This document shows positions 24,747 through 33,803 of a stretch of DNA of 64,000 nucleotides, one piece after another. The notes beneath the pieces were generated by a model, which saw only the letters and a program-made list of their open reading frames with translations, ran no database searches and was not told the origin of the DNA. Source of the DNA: Pseudomonas sp. UBA4617 (GTDB lineage Bacteria > Pseudomonadota > Gammaproteobacteria > Pseudomonadales > Pseudomonadaceae); NCBI RefSeq assembly GCF_002386445.1, contig NZ_DGIR01000046.1, positions 1 to 64,000 of the forward strand. Direction: 5' to 3'. The position numbers and the translations under genes are program-made. The first letter of the stretch is position 1; each line of letters starts with the position of its first letter.

Positions 24747-25538
24747 ATGGCTAAGGTATTCGCAATCGCGAACCAGAAAGGTGGTGTAGGCAAGACCACC
24801 ACCTGTATCAATCTCGCTGCCTCGCTGGCCGCAACCAAGCGTCGTGTGCTGCTGATCGACCTCGATCCGCAAGGCAACGCCACCATGGGCAGCGGTGTGG
24901 ACAAGCACGAGCTCGAGCACTCGGTCTACGACCTGTTGATCGGGGAATGCGACCTGGCCCAGGCCATGCATTACTCCGAACACGGTGGTTTCCAGTTGTT
25001 GCCGGCAAACCGTGACCTGACCGCCGCCGAAGTGGTGCTTCTGGAAATGCAGGTCAAGGAAAGCCGCCTGCGCAACGCCCTGGCGCCTATCCGCGACAAT
25101 TACGACTACATCCTCATCGACTGCCCGCCGTCGTTGTCGATGCTGACGCTCAACGCCTTGGTCGCCTCGGATGGCGTGATCATCCCGATGCAATGCGAAT
25201 ACTATGCGCTGGAAGGTCTCAGCGACCTTGTGGATAACATCAAGCGCATTGCTGCCCGGTTGAACCCCGAACTGAAGATCGAAGGTCTGTTGCGGACCAT
25301 GTACGACCCGCGTCTGAGCCTGAACAACGATGTCTCGGCGCAGCTGAAGGAACACTTTGGACCGCAGCTTTACGACACGGTCATTCCGCGCAACATTCGC
25401 CTGGCCGAAGCCCCCAGCTTCGGCATGCCGGCCCTGGCCTACGACAAGCAATCTCGCGGCGCGCTGGCCTATCTGGCCCTGGCCGGGGAACTGGTCCGCC
25501 GCCAACGCCGTCAATCCCGCACTGCACAAACAACTTAA
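24747..25538 (+). CDS. parA: Chromosome partitioning ATPase ParA (Soj)
   Basis: The protein has 263 residues. It is a deviant Walker-type ATPase that moves ParB-parS complexes for chromosome segregation. It shows KGGVGKTTTCINLAASLA (P loop, residues 10-27), DLDPQGNATMGSG and LIDCPPSLSMLTLNA. It lies 18 bases after rsmG and 9 bases before parB. Confidence 0.97.
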   Translation: MAKVFAIANQKGGVGKTTTCINLAASLAATKRRVLLIDLDPQGNATMGSGVDKHELEHSVYDLLIGECDLAQAMHYSEHGGFQLLPANRDLTAAEVVLLEMQVKESRLRNALAPIRDNYDYILIDCPPSLSMLTLNALVASDGVIIPMQCEYYALEGLSDLVDNIKRIAARLNPELKIEGLLRTMYDPRLSLNNDVSAQLKEHFGPQLYDTVIPRNIRLAEAPSFGMPALAYDKQSRGALAYLALAGELVRRQRRQSRTAQTT

Positions 25539-25547
25539 GGAATCCGT

Positions 25548-26420
25548 ATGGCCGTCAAGAAACGGGGTCTCGGACGTGGGTTGGATGCACTGCTCAGTGG
25601 TCCTTCCGTCAGCGCGCTCGAAGAGCAGGCTGTGAAGGTCGACCAGAAAGAACTGCAAAACCTGCCCGTCGAGCTGATCCAGCGTGGCAAGTACCAGCCG
25701 CGCCGGGACATGGACCCTGAGGCGCTGGAAGAGCTTGCGCATTCGATTCGCAACCATGGCGTGATGCAGCCGATCGTGGTGCGCCCGATTGGTGACGACC
25801 GCTACGAGATCATCGCCGGTGAGCGTCGCTGGCGTGCTACCCAGCAGGCTGGGCTGGACAAGATTCCGGCCATGGTCCGCGAGGTGCCCGACGAAGCTGC
25901 CATCGCCATGGCGCTGATCGAGAATATCCAGCGTGAAGACCTCAACCCGCTGGAGGAAGCCCTGGCACTGCAGCGCCTGCAGCAGGAGTTCGAGCTCACT
26001 CAGCAACAGGTGGCCGACGCCGTGGGCAAGTCGCGGGTAACCGTGGCCAACCTGCTGCGCCTGATCACCCTGCCTGATGCGATCAAGACCATGCTTGCCC
26101 ATGGTGACCTGGAGATGGGCCACGCACGTGCACTGCTCGGGTTGGAAGAACATCGTCAGGAAGAGGGGGCGCGTCATGTTGTCGCACGTGGCCTCACCGT
26201 GCGCCAAACCGAGGCACTGGTTCGTCAGTGGCTCAGCGACAAGCCTGATCCGGTCGAACCGAGCAAACCTGATCCGGATATCGCGCGCCTTGAACAGCGT
26301 CTCGCAGAGCGCCTGGGCTCGGCGGTGCAGATTCGCCATGGCAACAAGGGCAAAGGCCAGCTGGTTATTCGCTACAACTCGCTTGACGAGTTGCAAGGCG
26401 TGCTTGCTCACATCCGCTGA
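25548..26420 (+). CDS. parB: Chromosome partitioning protein ParB (Spo0J)
   Basis: The protein has 290 residues. It is a CTPase clamp that loads at parS. The N-terminus KKRGLGRGLDALL is the ParA-interaction and arginine-finger segment. The CTP-binding domain shows GERRWRATQQAGL and ENIQREDLNPLEEA. An HTH (TQQQVADAVGKSRVTVANLL) reads parS. Three parS palindromes are present in the window. The gene ends about 150 bases before atpI. Confidence 0.97.
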   Translation: MAVKKRGLGRGLDALLSGPSVSALEEQAVKVDQKELQNLPVELIQRGKYQPRRDMDPEALEELAHSIRNHGVMQPIVVRPIGDDRYEIIAGERRWRATQQAGLDKIPAMVREVPDEAAIAMALIENIQREDLNPLEEALALQRLQQEFELTQQQVADAVGKSRVTVANLLRLITLPDAIKTMLAHGDLEMGHARALLGLEEHRQEEGARHVVARGLTVRQTEALVRQWLSDKPDPVEPSKPDPDIARLEQRLAERLGSAVQIRHGNKGKGQLVIRYNSLDELQGVLAHIR

Positions 26421-26464
26421 AACAATTCCTGTTGTAGCGTGCAACCGGAAATCACTACGAAGAG

Positions 26465-26493
26465 TTGAATAGGGGTTAATCCACCCCTATACT
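26465..26493 (+). promoter_or_regulatory. Sigma70-type promoter of the atp operon
   Basis: TTGAAT (26465-26470) and TATACT (26488-26493) are separated by 17 bases, about 75 bases upstream of atpI. The spacer contains the small inverted repeat AGGGG/CCCCT. Confidence 0.75.
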
Positions 26494-26568
26494 CTGCGCG
26501 CATTTTGTCGGCACAAATTATGCCAAGTCATAGCTGACTTGTTGGTCGACTTCCGAGGAGCAGTTGTG

Positions 26569-26976
26569 ATGGAAATCCGCACGCCAAACCGCCTGCCTTT
26601 CCATCGCTGGGCGGTTTTTCCGGTACTGCTGGCTCAATTTGTCGTACTGCTGCTGGCAACCTTGGTGTTGTGGCAGTGGAAAGGGGCGGTCAGTGGATAT
26701 TCAGGCCTTTGCGGAGGCTTGATTGCCTGGCTACCCAATGTGTATTTCGCCTGGAAGGCTTTTCGCTTCAGCGGAGCACGGGCGGCACAAGCCATCGTCA
26801 AGTCGTTTTACGCTGGCGAGGCAGGCAAGATGATTTTGACGGCAGTGCTTTTTGCACTGACCTTCGCAGGAGTGAAACCATTGGCGCCGTTAGCAGTATT
26901 CGGCGTCTTCGTGCTGACCCTTTTGGTCAGCTGGTTCGCGCCCCTGCTGATGAATAAAAGACTTTCGAGACCTTAG
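26569..26976 (+). CDS. atpI: ATP synthase protein I
   Basis: The protein has 135 residues with four hydrophobic segments. AtpI is a small membrane protein at the head of many atp operons, proposed to help assemble the c-ring. I chose the ATG at 26569 (MEIRTPNRLPFHRW), preceded by GAGGAG; the frame is open to 26539 but lacks a ribosome site there. It is followed 16 bases later by atpB. Confidence 0.9.
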   Translation: MEIRTPNRLPFHRWAVFPVLLAQFVVLLLATLVLWQWKGAVSGYSGLCGGLIAWLPNVYFAWKAFRFSGARAAQAIVKSFYAGEAGKMILTAVLFALTFAGVKPLAPLAVFGVFVLTLLVSWFAPLLMNKRLSRP

Positions 26977-26992
26977 GGCGTTTGAGGCAACC

Positions 26993-27862
26993 ATGGCAGC
27001 AGAAACCGCTTCGGGCTATATCCAGCACCACTTGCAGAACCTGACCTACGGTCAACTACCAGACGGCAGCTGGGGCTTCGCCCATTCGGCTGCAGAAGCC
27101 AAGGCAATGGGCTTCTGGGCGTTCCACCTGGACACCCTGGGTTGGTCCGTCGCGCTGGGTCTGATCTTCCTGTTCATCTTCCGCATGGCGGCCCGGAAGG
27201 CGACTTCCGGCCAACCTGGCGGCTTGCAGAACTTCGTTGAAGTGCTGGTGGATTTCGTCAACGGCAGCGTGAAGGACTCCTTCCACGGCCGTAGCCCGGT
27301 AATCGCCCCGCTGGCGCTGACCATTTTCGTCTGGGTGTTCCTGATGAACGCCATCGACCTGGTACCGGTCGACTGGATTCCTCAGCTGGCCATCCTGATC
27401 TCCGGTGATCCGCACATCCCGTTCCGCGCCGTGTCGACCACCGACCCGAACGCGACCCTGGCCATGGCCTTCTGCGTGTTCGCCCTGATCATCTTCTACA
27501 GCATCAAGGTCAAGGGCCTGGGTGGCTTCATCGGTGAGCTGACCCTGCACCCGTTCGGCAGCAAGAACATCTTCGTGCAGATCCTGCTGATTCCGGTCAA
27601 CTTCCTGCTGGAATTCGTCACCCTGATCGCCAAGCCGATCTCGCTGGCACTGCGTCTGTTCGGCAACATGTACGCCGGCGAACTGGTGTTCATCCTGATC
27701 GCCGTGATGTTCGGCGCCGGCATCCTGTGGCTCAGCGGCCTGGGTGTGGTGCTGCAGTGGGCGTGGGCTGTGTTCCACATCCTGATCATCACCCTGCAAG
27801 CCTTCATCTTCATGATGCTTACCATCGTCTACCTGTCGATGGCTCACGAAGATAACCATTAA
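26993..27862 (+). CDS. atpB: ATP synthase F0 subunit a
   Basis: The protein has 289 residues, a polytopic membrane protein forming the proton half-channels. The conserved helix with the essential Arg is visible in LIAKPISLALRLFGNMYAGE. The stop is followed by a 144-base gap before atpE that contains a hairpin (CTTCCCC...GGGGGGAGGGC), possibly tuning relative expression of the very abundant subunit c. Confidence 0.98.
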   Translation: MAAETASGYIQHHLQNLTYGQLPDGSWGFAHSAAEAKAMGFWAFHLDTLGWSVALGLIFLFIFRMAARKATSGQPGGLQNFVEVLVDFVNGSVKDSFHGRSPVIAPLALTIFVWVFLMNAIDLVPVDWIPQLAILISGDPHIPFRAVSTTDPNATLAMAFCVFALIIFYSIKVKGLGGFIGELTLHPFGSKNIFVQILLIPVNFLLEFVTLIAKPISLALRLFGNMYAGELVFILIAVMFGAGILWLSGLGVVLQWAWAVFHILIITLQAFIFMMLTIVYLSMAHEDNH

Positions 27863-28006
27863 GACCGCCTGGCGTGTCTGATAGCCTTCCCCGCTCGTTT
27901 GGGGGGAGGGCTTAAAAAGTCCGCAAGGGCATGCTGTACCAAACGATTTGTTTTACCGCTTCAAACTAAAAACCTAACCAATACGACGTAAAAGTCGGGA
28001 GGAAAG

Positions 28007-28264
28007 ATGGAAACTGTAGTTGGTCTGACCGCTATCGCTGTTGCTCTGCTGATCGGCCTGGGTGCTCTGGGTACCGCCATTGGTTTCGGCCTGCTGGGCG
28101 GCAAGTTCCTGGAAGGCGCTGCTCGTCAGCCTGAGATGGTTCCGATGCTGCAGGTCAAAATGTTCATCGTTGCCGGTCTGCTCGACGCCGTAACCATGAT
28201 CGGTGTTGGTATCGCTCTGTTCTTCACCTTCGCGAACCCCTTCGTTGGTCAGATCGCCGGCTAA
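28007..28264 (+). CDS. atpE: ATP synthase F0 subunit c
   Basis: The protein has 85 residues: two transmembrane helices joined by a polar loop (ARQPEM). The proton-carrying carboxylate is D60 in [11 protein letters not shown]. Subunit c forms the rotor ring. GGGAGGAAAG lies just upstream of the ATG, a very strong ribosome-binding site matching its high stoichiometry. Confidence 0.98.
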
Positions 28265-28321
28265 TCACTCGTTTCCACGAGTTGATTGGTGTGATGGACA
28301 AAGACCGAGCGAGGTGTTGGC

Positions 28322-28792
28322 GTGAACATTAATGCAACCCTGATTGGCCAATCCGTTGCTTTTCTGATTTTTGTACTCTTCTGCATGAAGTATGTATGGC
28401 CTCCGGTCATCACTGCCCTGCAAGAGCGCCAAAAGAAGATTGCCGACGGCTTGGACGCTGCCAACCGCGCAGCTCGCGACCTGGAGCTGGCCCAAGAGAA
28501 AGCGGGTCAGCAACTGCGTGAAGCAAAGGCACAGGCAGCCGAAATCATTGAGCAAAGCAAGAAACGCGCTGCTCAGCTTGTCGAGGAGGCCCGTGAACAG
28601 GCTCGCGTCGAAGCTGACCGTGTGAAGGCTCAGGCTCAAGCCGAGATCGAACAGGAACTGAACAGCGTCAAAGACGCCCTGCGTGCCCAAGTGGGTGCCC
28701 TGGCTGTTGGCGGTGCTGAAAAGATCCTTGGCGCCACAATCGATCAAAACGCGCATGCGGAGCTGGTTAACAAACTGGCCGCTGAAATTTAA
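28322..28792 (+). CDS. atpF: ATP synthase F0 subunit b
   Basis: The protein has 156 residues. One N-terminal transmembrane helix (IGQSVAFLIFVLFCMKYVWP) is followed by a long amphipathic coiled coil that forms the peripheral stalk. The start is a GTG at 28322 (MNINATLIG), preceded by GCGAGGTG. Confidence 0.97.
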   Translation: MNINATLIGQSVAFLIFVLFCMKYVWPPVITALQERQKKIADGLDAANRAARDLELAQEKAGQQLREAKAQAAEIIEQSKKRAAQLVEEAREQARVEADRVKAQAQAEIEQELNSVKDALRAQVGALAVGGAEKILGATIDQNAHAELVNKLAAEI

Positions 28793-28804
28793 GCGAGGGC
28801 GATC

Positions 28805-29341
28805 ATGGCAGAACTGACCACGTTGGCCCGACCTTACGCTAAGGCTGCCTTTGAGCATGCCCAGGCCCATCAGCAACTGGCCAATTGGTCAGCCATGCTC
28901 GGCCTGGCTGCTGCGGTGTCGGAAGACGACACCATGCAGCGCCTGCTCAAGGCCCCGCGACTGACAAGCGCAGAAAAGGCCGCCGCATTCATTGAAGTGT
29001 GCGGTGACAAGTTCGATGCACAGGCACAGAATTTCATTCATGTTGCCGCGGAAAACGACCGTCTCCTGCTCCTGCCGGAGATTGCCGCCCTGTTCGACCT
29101 GTACAAGGCCGAGCAAGAGAAATCCGTGGACGTGGAAGTCACCAGTGCTTTTGCGTTGAACCAAGAACAGCAAGACAAACTCGCCAAGGTTCTCAGTGCA
29201 CGGCTCAGCCGGGAAGTGCGCCTGCACGCGTCGGAGGATGCCAGCCTGATCGGCGGCGTCGTCATCCGCGCCGGCGACCTGGTAATCGATGGCTCGGTTC
29301 GCGGCAAGATCGCGAAACTGGCCGAAGCATTGAAATCTTGA
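28805..29341 (+). CDS. atpH: ATP synthase F1 subunit delta
   Basis: The protein has 178 residues and begins MAELTTLARPYAKAAFEHA, typical of OSCP/delta. The C-terminal motif LIGGVVIRAGDLVIDGSVRGKI is diagnostic. It links F1 to the peripheral stalk. It lies 12 bases after atpF. Confidence 0.98.
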   Translation: MAELTTLARPYAKAAFEHAQAHQQLANWSAMLGLAAAVSEDDTMQRLLKAPRLTSAEKAAAFIEVCGDKFDAQAQNFIHVAAENDRLLLLPEIAALFDLYKAEQEKSVDVEVTSAFALNQEQQDKLAKVLSARLSREVRLHASEDASLIGGVVIRAGDLVIDGSVRGKIAKLAEALKS

Positions 29342-29362
29342 GTTTGAAGGGGCAGCAGAGCA

Positions 29363-30907
29363 ATGCAGCAACTCAATCCTTCCGAAATTAGTGAAATCAT
29401 CAAGGGTCGCATCGAGAAGCTCGATGTCGGCTCCCAAGCCCGTAACGAAGGTACCGTCGTAAGCGTTTCCGACGGTATCGTACGGATCCACGGTCTGGCC
29501 GACGCTATGTACGGCGAAATGATCGAGTTCCCGGGCGGCGTATACGGTATGGCACTGAACCTGGAGCAAGACTCCGTTGGTGCGGTGGTACTGGGTGCGT
29601 ACACCTCCCTCGCCGAGGGCATGAGCGCCAAGTGCACCGGTCGCATCCTGGAAGTTCCGGTCGGCAAAGGCCTGCTGGGCCGCGTCGTCGACGCTCTGGG
29701 TAACCCGATCGATGGCAAAGGTCCTCTGGCCACCACCGAAACCGACGCGGTCGAAAAGGTCGCTCCGGGTGTGATCTGGCGTAAGTCGGTAGACCAGCCT
29801 GTACAGACTGGCTACAAGTCGGTTGACGCCATGATCCCGGTTGGCCGTGGCCAGCGCGAGCTGATCATCGGTGACCGTCAGATCGGTAAGACTGCCATGG
29901 CGGTCGACGCGATCATCAACCAGAAAAACAGCGGCATCTTCTGCGTATACGTGGCCGTAGGCCAGAAGCAGTCGACCATTGCCAACGTTGTGCGCAAGCT
30001 GGAAGAAGCCGGCGCCCTGGCCAACACCATCGTTGTTGCCGCCAGCGCCTCGGAATCGGCCGCGCTGCAGTTCCTGGCGCCTTACGCCGGCTGCACCATG
30101 GGCGAATACTTCCGTGACCGCGGTGAAGACGCCCTGATCGTATACGATGACCTGTCCAAGCAGGCTGTTGCCTACCGTCAGATCTCCCTGCTGCTGCGCC
30201 GTCCGCCAGGACGTGAAGCCTACCCAGGTGACGTGTTCTATCTCCACTCCCGTCTGCTGGAGCGTGCATCGCGCGTTTCGGAAGAATACGTCGAGAAGTT
30301 CACCAACGGCGCAGTCACTGGCAAGACCGGTTCCCTGACCGCCCTGCCGATCATCGAAACCCAGGCTGGCGACGTTTCCGCGTTCGTTCCGACCAACGTG
30401 ATTTCCATCACCGACGGTCAGATCTTCCTGGAATCGGCCATGTTCAACTCGGGCATCCGTCCTGCAGTTAACGCTGGTGTTTCGGTATCCCGCGTAGGTG
30501 GTGCCGCTCAGACCAAGATCATCAAGAAGCTGTCCGGTGGTATCCGTACCGCTCTGGCTCAGTACCGTGAACTGGCTGCATTCGCCCAGTTCGCTTCTGA
30601 TCTGGACGAAGCGACCCGCAAGCAGCTGGAGCATGGTCAGCGCGTTACCGAGCTGATGAAGCAGAAGCAGTACGCGCCAATGTCCATCGCGGACATGGCC
30701 CTGTCGCTGTACGCCGCTGAGCGTGGCTTCCTGACCGACGTAGAAGTCTCCAAGGTCGGCAGCTTCGAGCAAGCTCTGATCGCCTACTTCAACCGTGATC
30801 ACGCCGAACTGATGGCCAAGATCAACGTGAAGGGTGACTTCAATGACGAAATCGATGCTGGCATGAAAGCTGGTATCGAGAAGTTCAAGGCCACCCAGAC
30901 CTGGTAA
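29363..30907 (+). CDS. atpA: ATP synthase F1 subunit alpha
   Basis: The protein has 514 residues. The P loop is GDRQIGKTAMAVD near residue 169. The ALPIIETQAGDVSAFVPTNV segment is characteristic. It is the non-catalytic nucleotide-binding subunit of F1. Confidence 0.99.
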   Translation: MQQLNPSEISEIIKGRIEKLDVGSQARNEGTVVSVSDGIVRIHGLADAMYGEMIEFPGGVYGMALNLEQDSVGAVVLGAYTSLAEGMSAKCTGRILEVPVGKGLLGRVVDALGNPIDGKGPLATTETDAVEKVAPGVIWRKSVDQPVQTGYKSVDAMIPVGRGQRELIIGDRQIGKTAMAVDAIINQKNSGIFCVYVAVGQKQSTIANVVRKLEEAGALANTIVVAASASESAALQFLAPYAGCTMGEYFRDRGEDALIVYDDLSKQAVAYRQISLLLRRPPGREAYPGDVFYLHSRLLERASRVSEEYVEKFTNGAVTGKTGSLTALPIIETQAGDVSAFVPTNVISITDGQIFLESAMFNSGIRPAVNAGVSVSRVGGAAQTKIIKKLSGGIRTALAQYRELAAFAQFASDLDEATRKQLEHGQRVTELMKQKQYAPMSIADMALSLYAAERGFLTDVEVSKVGSFEQALIAYFNRDHAELMAKINVKGDFNDEIDAGMKAGIEKFKATQTW

Positions 30908-30955
30908 GCCGCAGCGGGGGCCCTGGCCCCCGCTTGCTAACCTGATAGGTGATAC

Positions 30956-31816
30956 ATGGCAGGCGCAAAAGAGATTCGCAGTAAGATTGCGAGCATCAAA
31001 AGCACGCAAAAAATTACCAGCGCCATGGAAAAAGTGGCGGTCAGCAAAATGCGCAAGGCACAACTGCGCATGGCTGCTAGCCGTCCCTACGCGGAGCGTA
31101 TCCGCCAGGTGATCGGTCATCTGGCCAACGCCAACCCGGAATACCGCCACCCGTTCATGATCGAGCGCCCTGTAAAGCGCGCCGGTTATATCGTGGTGAG
31201 CAGTGACCGTGGTCTGTGCGGTGGCTTGAACACCAACCTGTTCAAGGCCCTGGTCAAGGACATGAACGAAAACCGCGAACAGGGCGTTGAAATCGACCTG
31301 TGCGTGATCGGCAGCAAGGGTGCGGCATTCTTCCGCAACTTTGGCGGCAACGTCGTAGCCGCGATCAGCCACTTGGGCGAAGAGCCATCGATCAACGATC
31401 TGATCGGCTCCGTCAAAGTGATGCTGGACGCCTACCTGGACGGCCGCATCGATCGCCTCTCGGTGGTTTCGAACAAGTTCATCAACACCATGACCCAAAA
31501 ACCGACGGTCGAGCAATTGGTACCGTTGGTGGCAACCCCGGATCAGGATCTCAAGCATCACTGGGACTACCTGTACGAACCCGACGCAAAAGAGCTGCTG
31601 GACGGCTTGATGGTGCGTTACGTGGAGTCGCAGGTGTACCAGGCGGTGGTCGAGAACAACGCTGCTGAACAAGCGGCCCGGATGATCGCCATGAAGAACG
31701 CCACAGACAACGCCGGTGATTTGATCAGCGAACTCCAGCTGATCTACAACAAGGCGCGTCAGGCTGCGATCACCCAGGAGATCTCGGAAATCGTCGGCGG
31801 CGCTGCCGCGGTTTAA
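30956..31816 (+). CDS. atpG: ATP synthase F1 subunit gamma
   Basis: The protein has 286 residues. It begins MAGAKEIRSKIASIKSTQKI, the conserved gamma N-terminus, and ends with the C-terminal coiled coil (NKARQAAITQEISEIVGGAAA). It is the central rotor shaft. It lies 48 bases after atpA. Confidence 0.99.
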   Translation: MAGAKEIRSKIASIKSTQKITSAMEKVAVSKMRKAQLRMAASRPYAERIRQVIGHLANANPEYRHPFMIERPVKRAGYIVVSSDRGLCGGLNTNLFKALVKDMNENREQGVEIDLCVIGSKGAAFFRNFGGNVVAAISHLGEEPSINDLIGSVKVMLDAYLDGRIDRLSVVSNKFINTMTQKPTVEQLVPLVATPDQDLKHHWDYLYEPDAKELLDGLMVRYVESQVYQAVVENNAAEQAARMIAMKNATDNAGDLISELQLIYNKARQAAITQEISEIVGGAAAV

Positions 31817-31843
31817 CGGTTCACATATTCAGAGGATCCAGCT

Positions 31844-33220
31844 ATGAGTAGCGGACGTATCGTTCAAATCATCGGCGCCGTCATCGACGTGGAATTCCCA
31901 CGTGACGTCGTGCCGAGTGTTTACAACGCGCTGAAAGTACAAGGCGCGGACACCACCCTGGAAGTTCAGCAGCAGCTGGGCGACGGCGTGGTTCGTACCA
32001 TTGCAATGGGCTCGACCGAAGGCCTGAAGCGCGGTCTGGATGTCGTCGACACCGGCGCTGCCATCTCCGTTCCTGTTGGTAAGGCCACCCTGGGCCGCAT
32101 CATGGACGTTCTGGGCAACCCGATCGACGAAGCCGGCCCGATCGGCGAAGAAGAGCGTCGTGGTATTCACCAGAAGGCACCTTCCTTCGCTGACCAGGCA
32201 GGCGGCAACGACCTGCTGGAAACCGGCATCAAGGTTATCGACCTGGTTTGCCCGTTCGCCAAGGGTGGTAAGGTTGGTCTGTTCGGTGGTGCCGGTGTTG
32301 GCAAGACCGTCAACATGATGGAACTGATCCGTAACATCGCCATCGAGCACAGCGGTTATTCCGTGTTCGCCGGTGTGGGTGAGCGTACTCGTGAGGGTAA
32401 CGACTTCTACCACGAGATGAAGGACTCCAACGTTCTCGACAAAGTAGCACTGGTCTACGGTCAGATGAACGAGCCACCAGGAAACCGTCTGCGCGTAGCG
32501 CTGACCGGCCTGACCATGGCTGAGAAGTTCCGTGACGAAGGTAACGACGTTCTGCTGTTCGTCGACAACATCTACCGTTACACGCTGGCCGGTACCGAAG
32601 TATCCGCACTGCTGGGCCGTATGCCTTCCGCAGTAGGTTACCAGCCGACCCTGGCCGAAGAGATGGGCGTTCTGCAAGAGCGTATCACTTCGACCAAAGA
32701 AGGTTCGATCACCTCGATCCAGGCCGTATACGTACCTGCGGACGACCTGACCGACCCGTCGCCAGCCACCACCTTCGCCCACCTGGACGCCACCGTCGTT
32801 CTGTCCCGTGACATCGCTTCCCTGGGTATCTACCCGGCGGTCGACCCACTGGACTCGACTTCGCGCCAGCTGGACCCGAACGTGATCGGCAACGAGCACT
32901 ACGAAACTGCCCGCCAGGTTCAGTATGTTCTGCAGCGCTACAAAGAGCTGAAGGACATCATTGCGATCCTGGGTATGGACGAACTGTCCGAAGCCGACAA
33001 GCAATTGGTAGCCCGCGCTCGTAAGATCCAGCGCTTCCTGTCGCAGCCGTTCTTCGTGGCCGAAGTCTTCACCGGTTCGCCAGGCAAGTACGTTTCCCTG
33101 AAAGACACCATCGCTGGCTTCAGCGGCATCCTCAAAGGTGACTACGACCACCTGCCAGAACAAGCGTTCTACATGGTCGGCAGCATCGACGAAGCGATCG
33201 AGAAAGCCAAGAAACTGTAA
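31844..33220 (+). CDS. atpD: ATP synthase F1 subunit beta
   Basis: The protein has 458 residues. It is the catalytic subunit: P loop GGAGVGKTV near residue 150, the catalytic GERTREG segment, and the DELSEADKQ segment of the C-terminal domain. The order atpA-atpG-atpD-atpC is standard. Confidence 0.99.
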   Translation: MSSGRIVQIIGAVIDVEFPRDVVPSVYNALKVQGADTTLEVQQQLGDGVVRTIAMGSTEGLKRGLDVVDTGAAISVPVGKATLGRIMDVLGNPIDEAGPIGEEERRGIHQKAPSFADQAGGNDLLETGIKVIDLVCPFAKGGKVGLFGGAGVGKTVNMMELIRNIAIEHSGYSVFAGVGERTREGNDFYHEMKDSNVLDKVALVYGQMNEPPGNRLRVALTGLTMAEKFRDEGNDVLLFVDNIYRYTLAGTEVSALLGRMPSAVGYQPTLAEEMGVLQERITSTKEGSITSIQAVYVPADDLTDPSPATTFAHLDATVVLSRDIASLGIYPAVDPLDSTSRQLDPNVIGNEHYETARQVQYVLQRYKELKDIIAILGMDELSEADKQLVARARKIQRFLSQPFFVAEVFTGSPGKYVSLKDTIAGFSGILKGDYDHLPEQAFYMVGSIDEAIEKAKKL

Positions 33221-33264
33221 TCCCGGCGCCCCGAAAGGGGCGCTAATCAGGTTGAGGCAAGCAG

Positions 33265-33690
33265 ATGGCTATGACAGTCCATTGCGATATCGTCAGCGCG
33301 GAAGGAGAAATCTTCTCTGGTCTGGTCGAGATGGTGGTTGCGCACGGCAACCTGGGCGATCTGGGTATCGCTCCAGGCCATGCGCCGCTGATCACCAATC
33401 TGAAGCCAGGTCCGATCACGCTGACCAAGCAGGGCGGCGAGCGCGAGGTGTTCTACATCTCCGGTGGCTTCCTGGAAGTGCAGCCGAACATGGTCAAGGT
33501 ACTCGCCGATACCGTGCAACGTGCAGCCGACCTGGACGAAGCCTCCGCTCAGGATGCCGTCAAGGCAGCTGAGAAGGCCCTGCATGAGAAAGGCGCGGAT
33601 TTCGACTACAGTGCCGCATCCGCACGTCTGGCCGAGGCCGCAGCTCAGCTGCGTACCGTCCAGCAGATCCGCAAGAAGTTCGGCGGTTAA
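33265..33690 (+). CDS. atpC: ATP synthase F1 subunit epsilon
   Basis: The protein has 141 residues: an N-terminal beta sandwich (VHCDIVSAEGEIFSGLVEMV, GDLGIAPGHAPLIT) and a C-terminal helical pair that can inhibit ATP hydrolysis. I chose the start at 33265; the frame begins MAMTVHCD. It is the last gene of the atp operon and a terminator follows. Confidence 0.98.
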   Translation: MAMTVHCDIVSAEGEIFSGLVEMVVAHGNLGDLGIAPGHAPLITNLKPGPITLTKQGGEREVFYISGGFLEVQPNMVKVLADTVQRAADLDEASAQDAVKAAEKALHEKGADFDYSAASARLAEAAAQLRTVQQIRKKFGG

Positions 33691-33720
33691 TTCCGCAGGC
33701 TTCATGTAGATTGAGAACAA

Positions 33721-33752
33721 GGGTAGCCATCGGCTACCCTTTTTCTTTTTTG
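33721..33752 (+). terminator. Rho-independent terminator of the atp operon
   Basis: GGGTAGCC ATC GGCTACCC followed by a T-rich tract, 30 bases after atpC. Confidence 0.92.
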
Positions 33753-33803
33753 TAAACCATAAAACCGGTCATTCCACTGACCGCCCAGGATTGGTAGCCA
33801 GTA

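Noticed and set aside
24033..26444. Long minus-strand frame (about 803 codons) opposite rsmG-parA-parB
   Set aside because: Shadow frame with low-complexity composition; the plus-strand genes are certain.
28889..31672. Long minus-strand frame (about 927 codons) opposite atpH-atpA-atpG
   Set aside because: Shadow of the ATP synthase genes; no recognisable domain and no ribosome-binding site of note.
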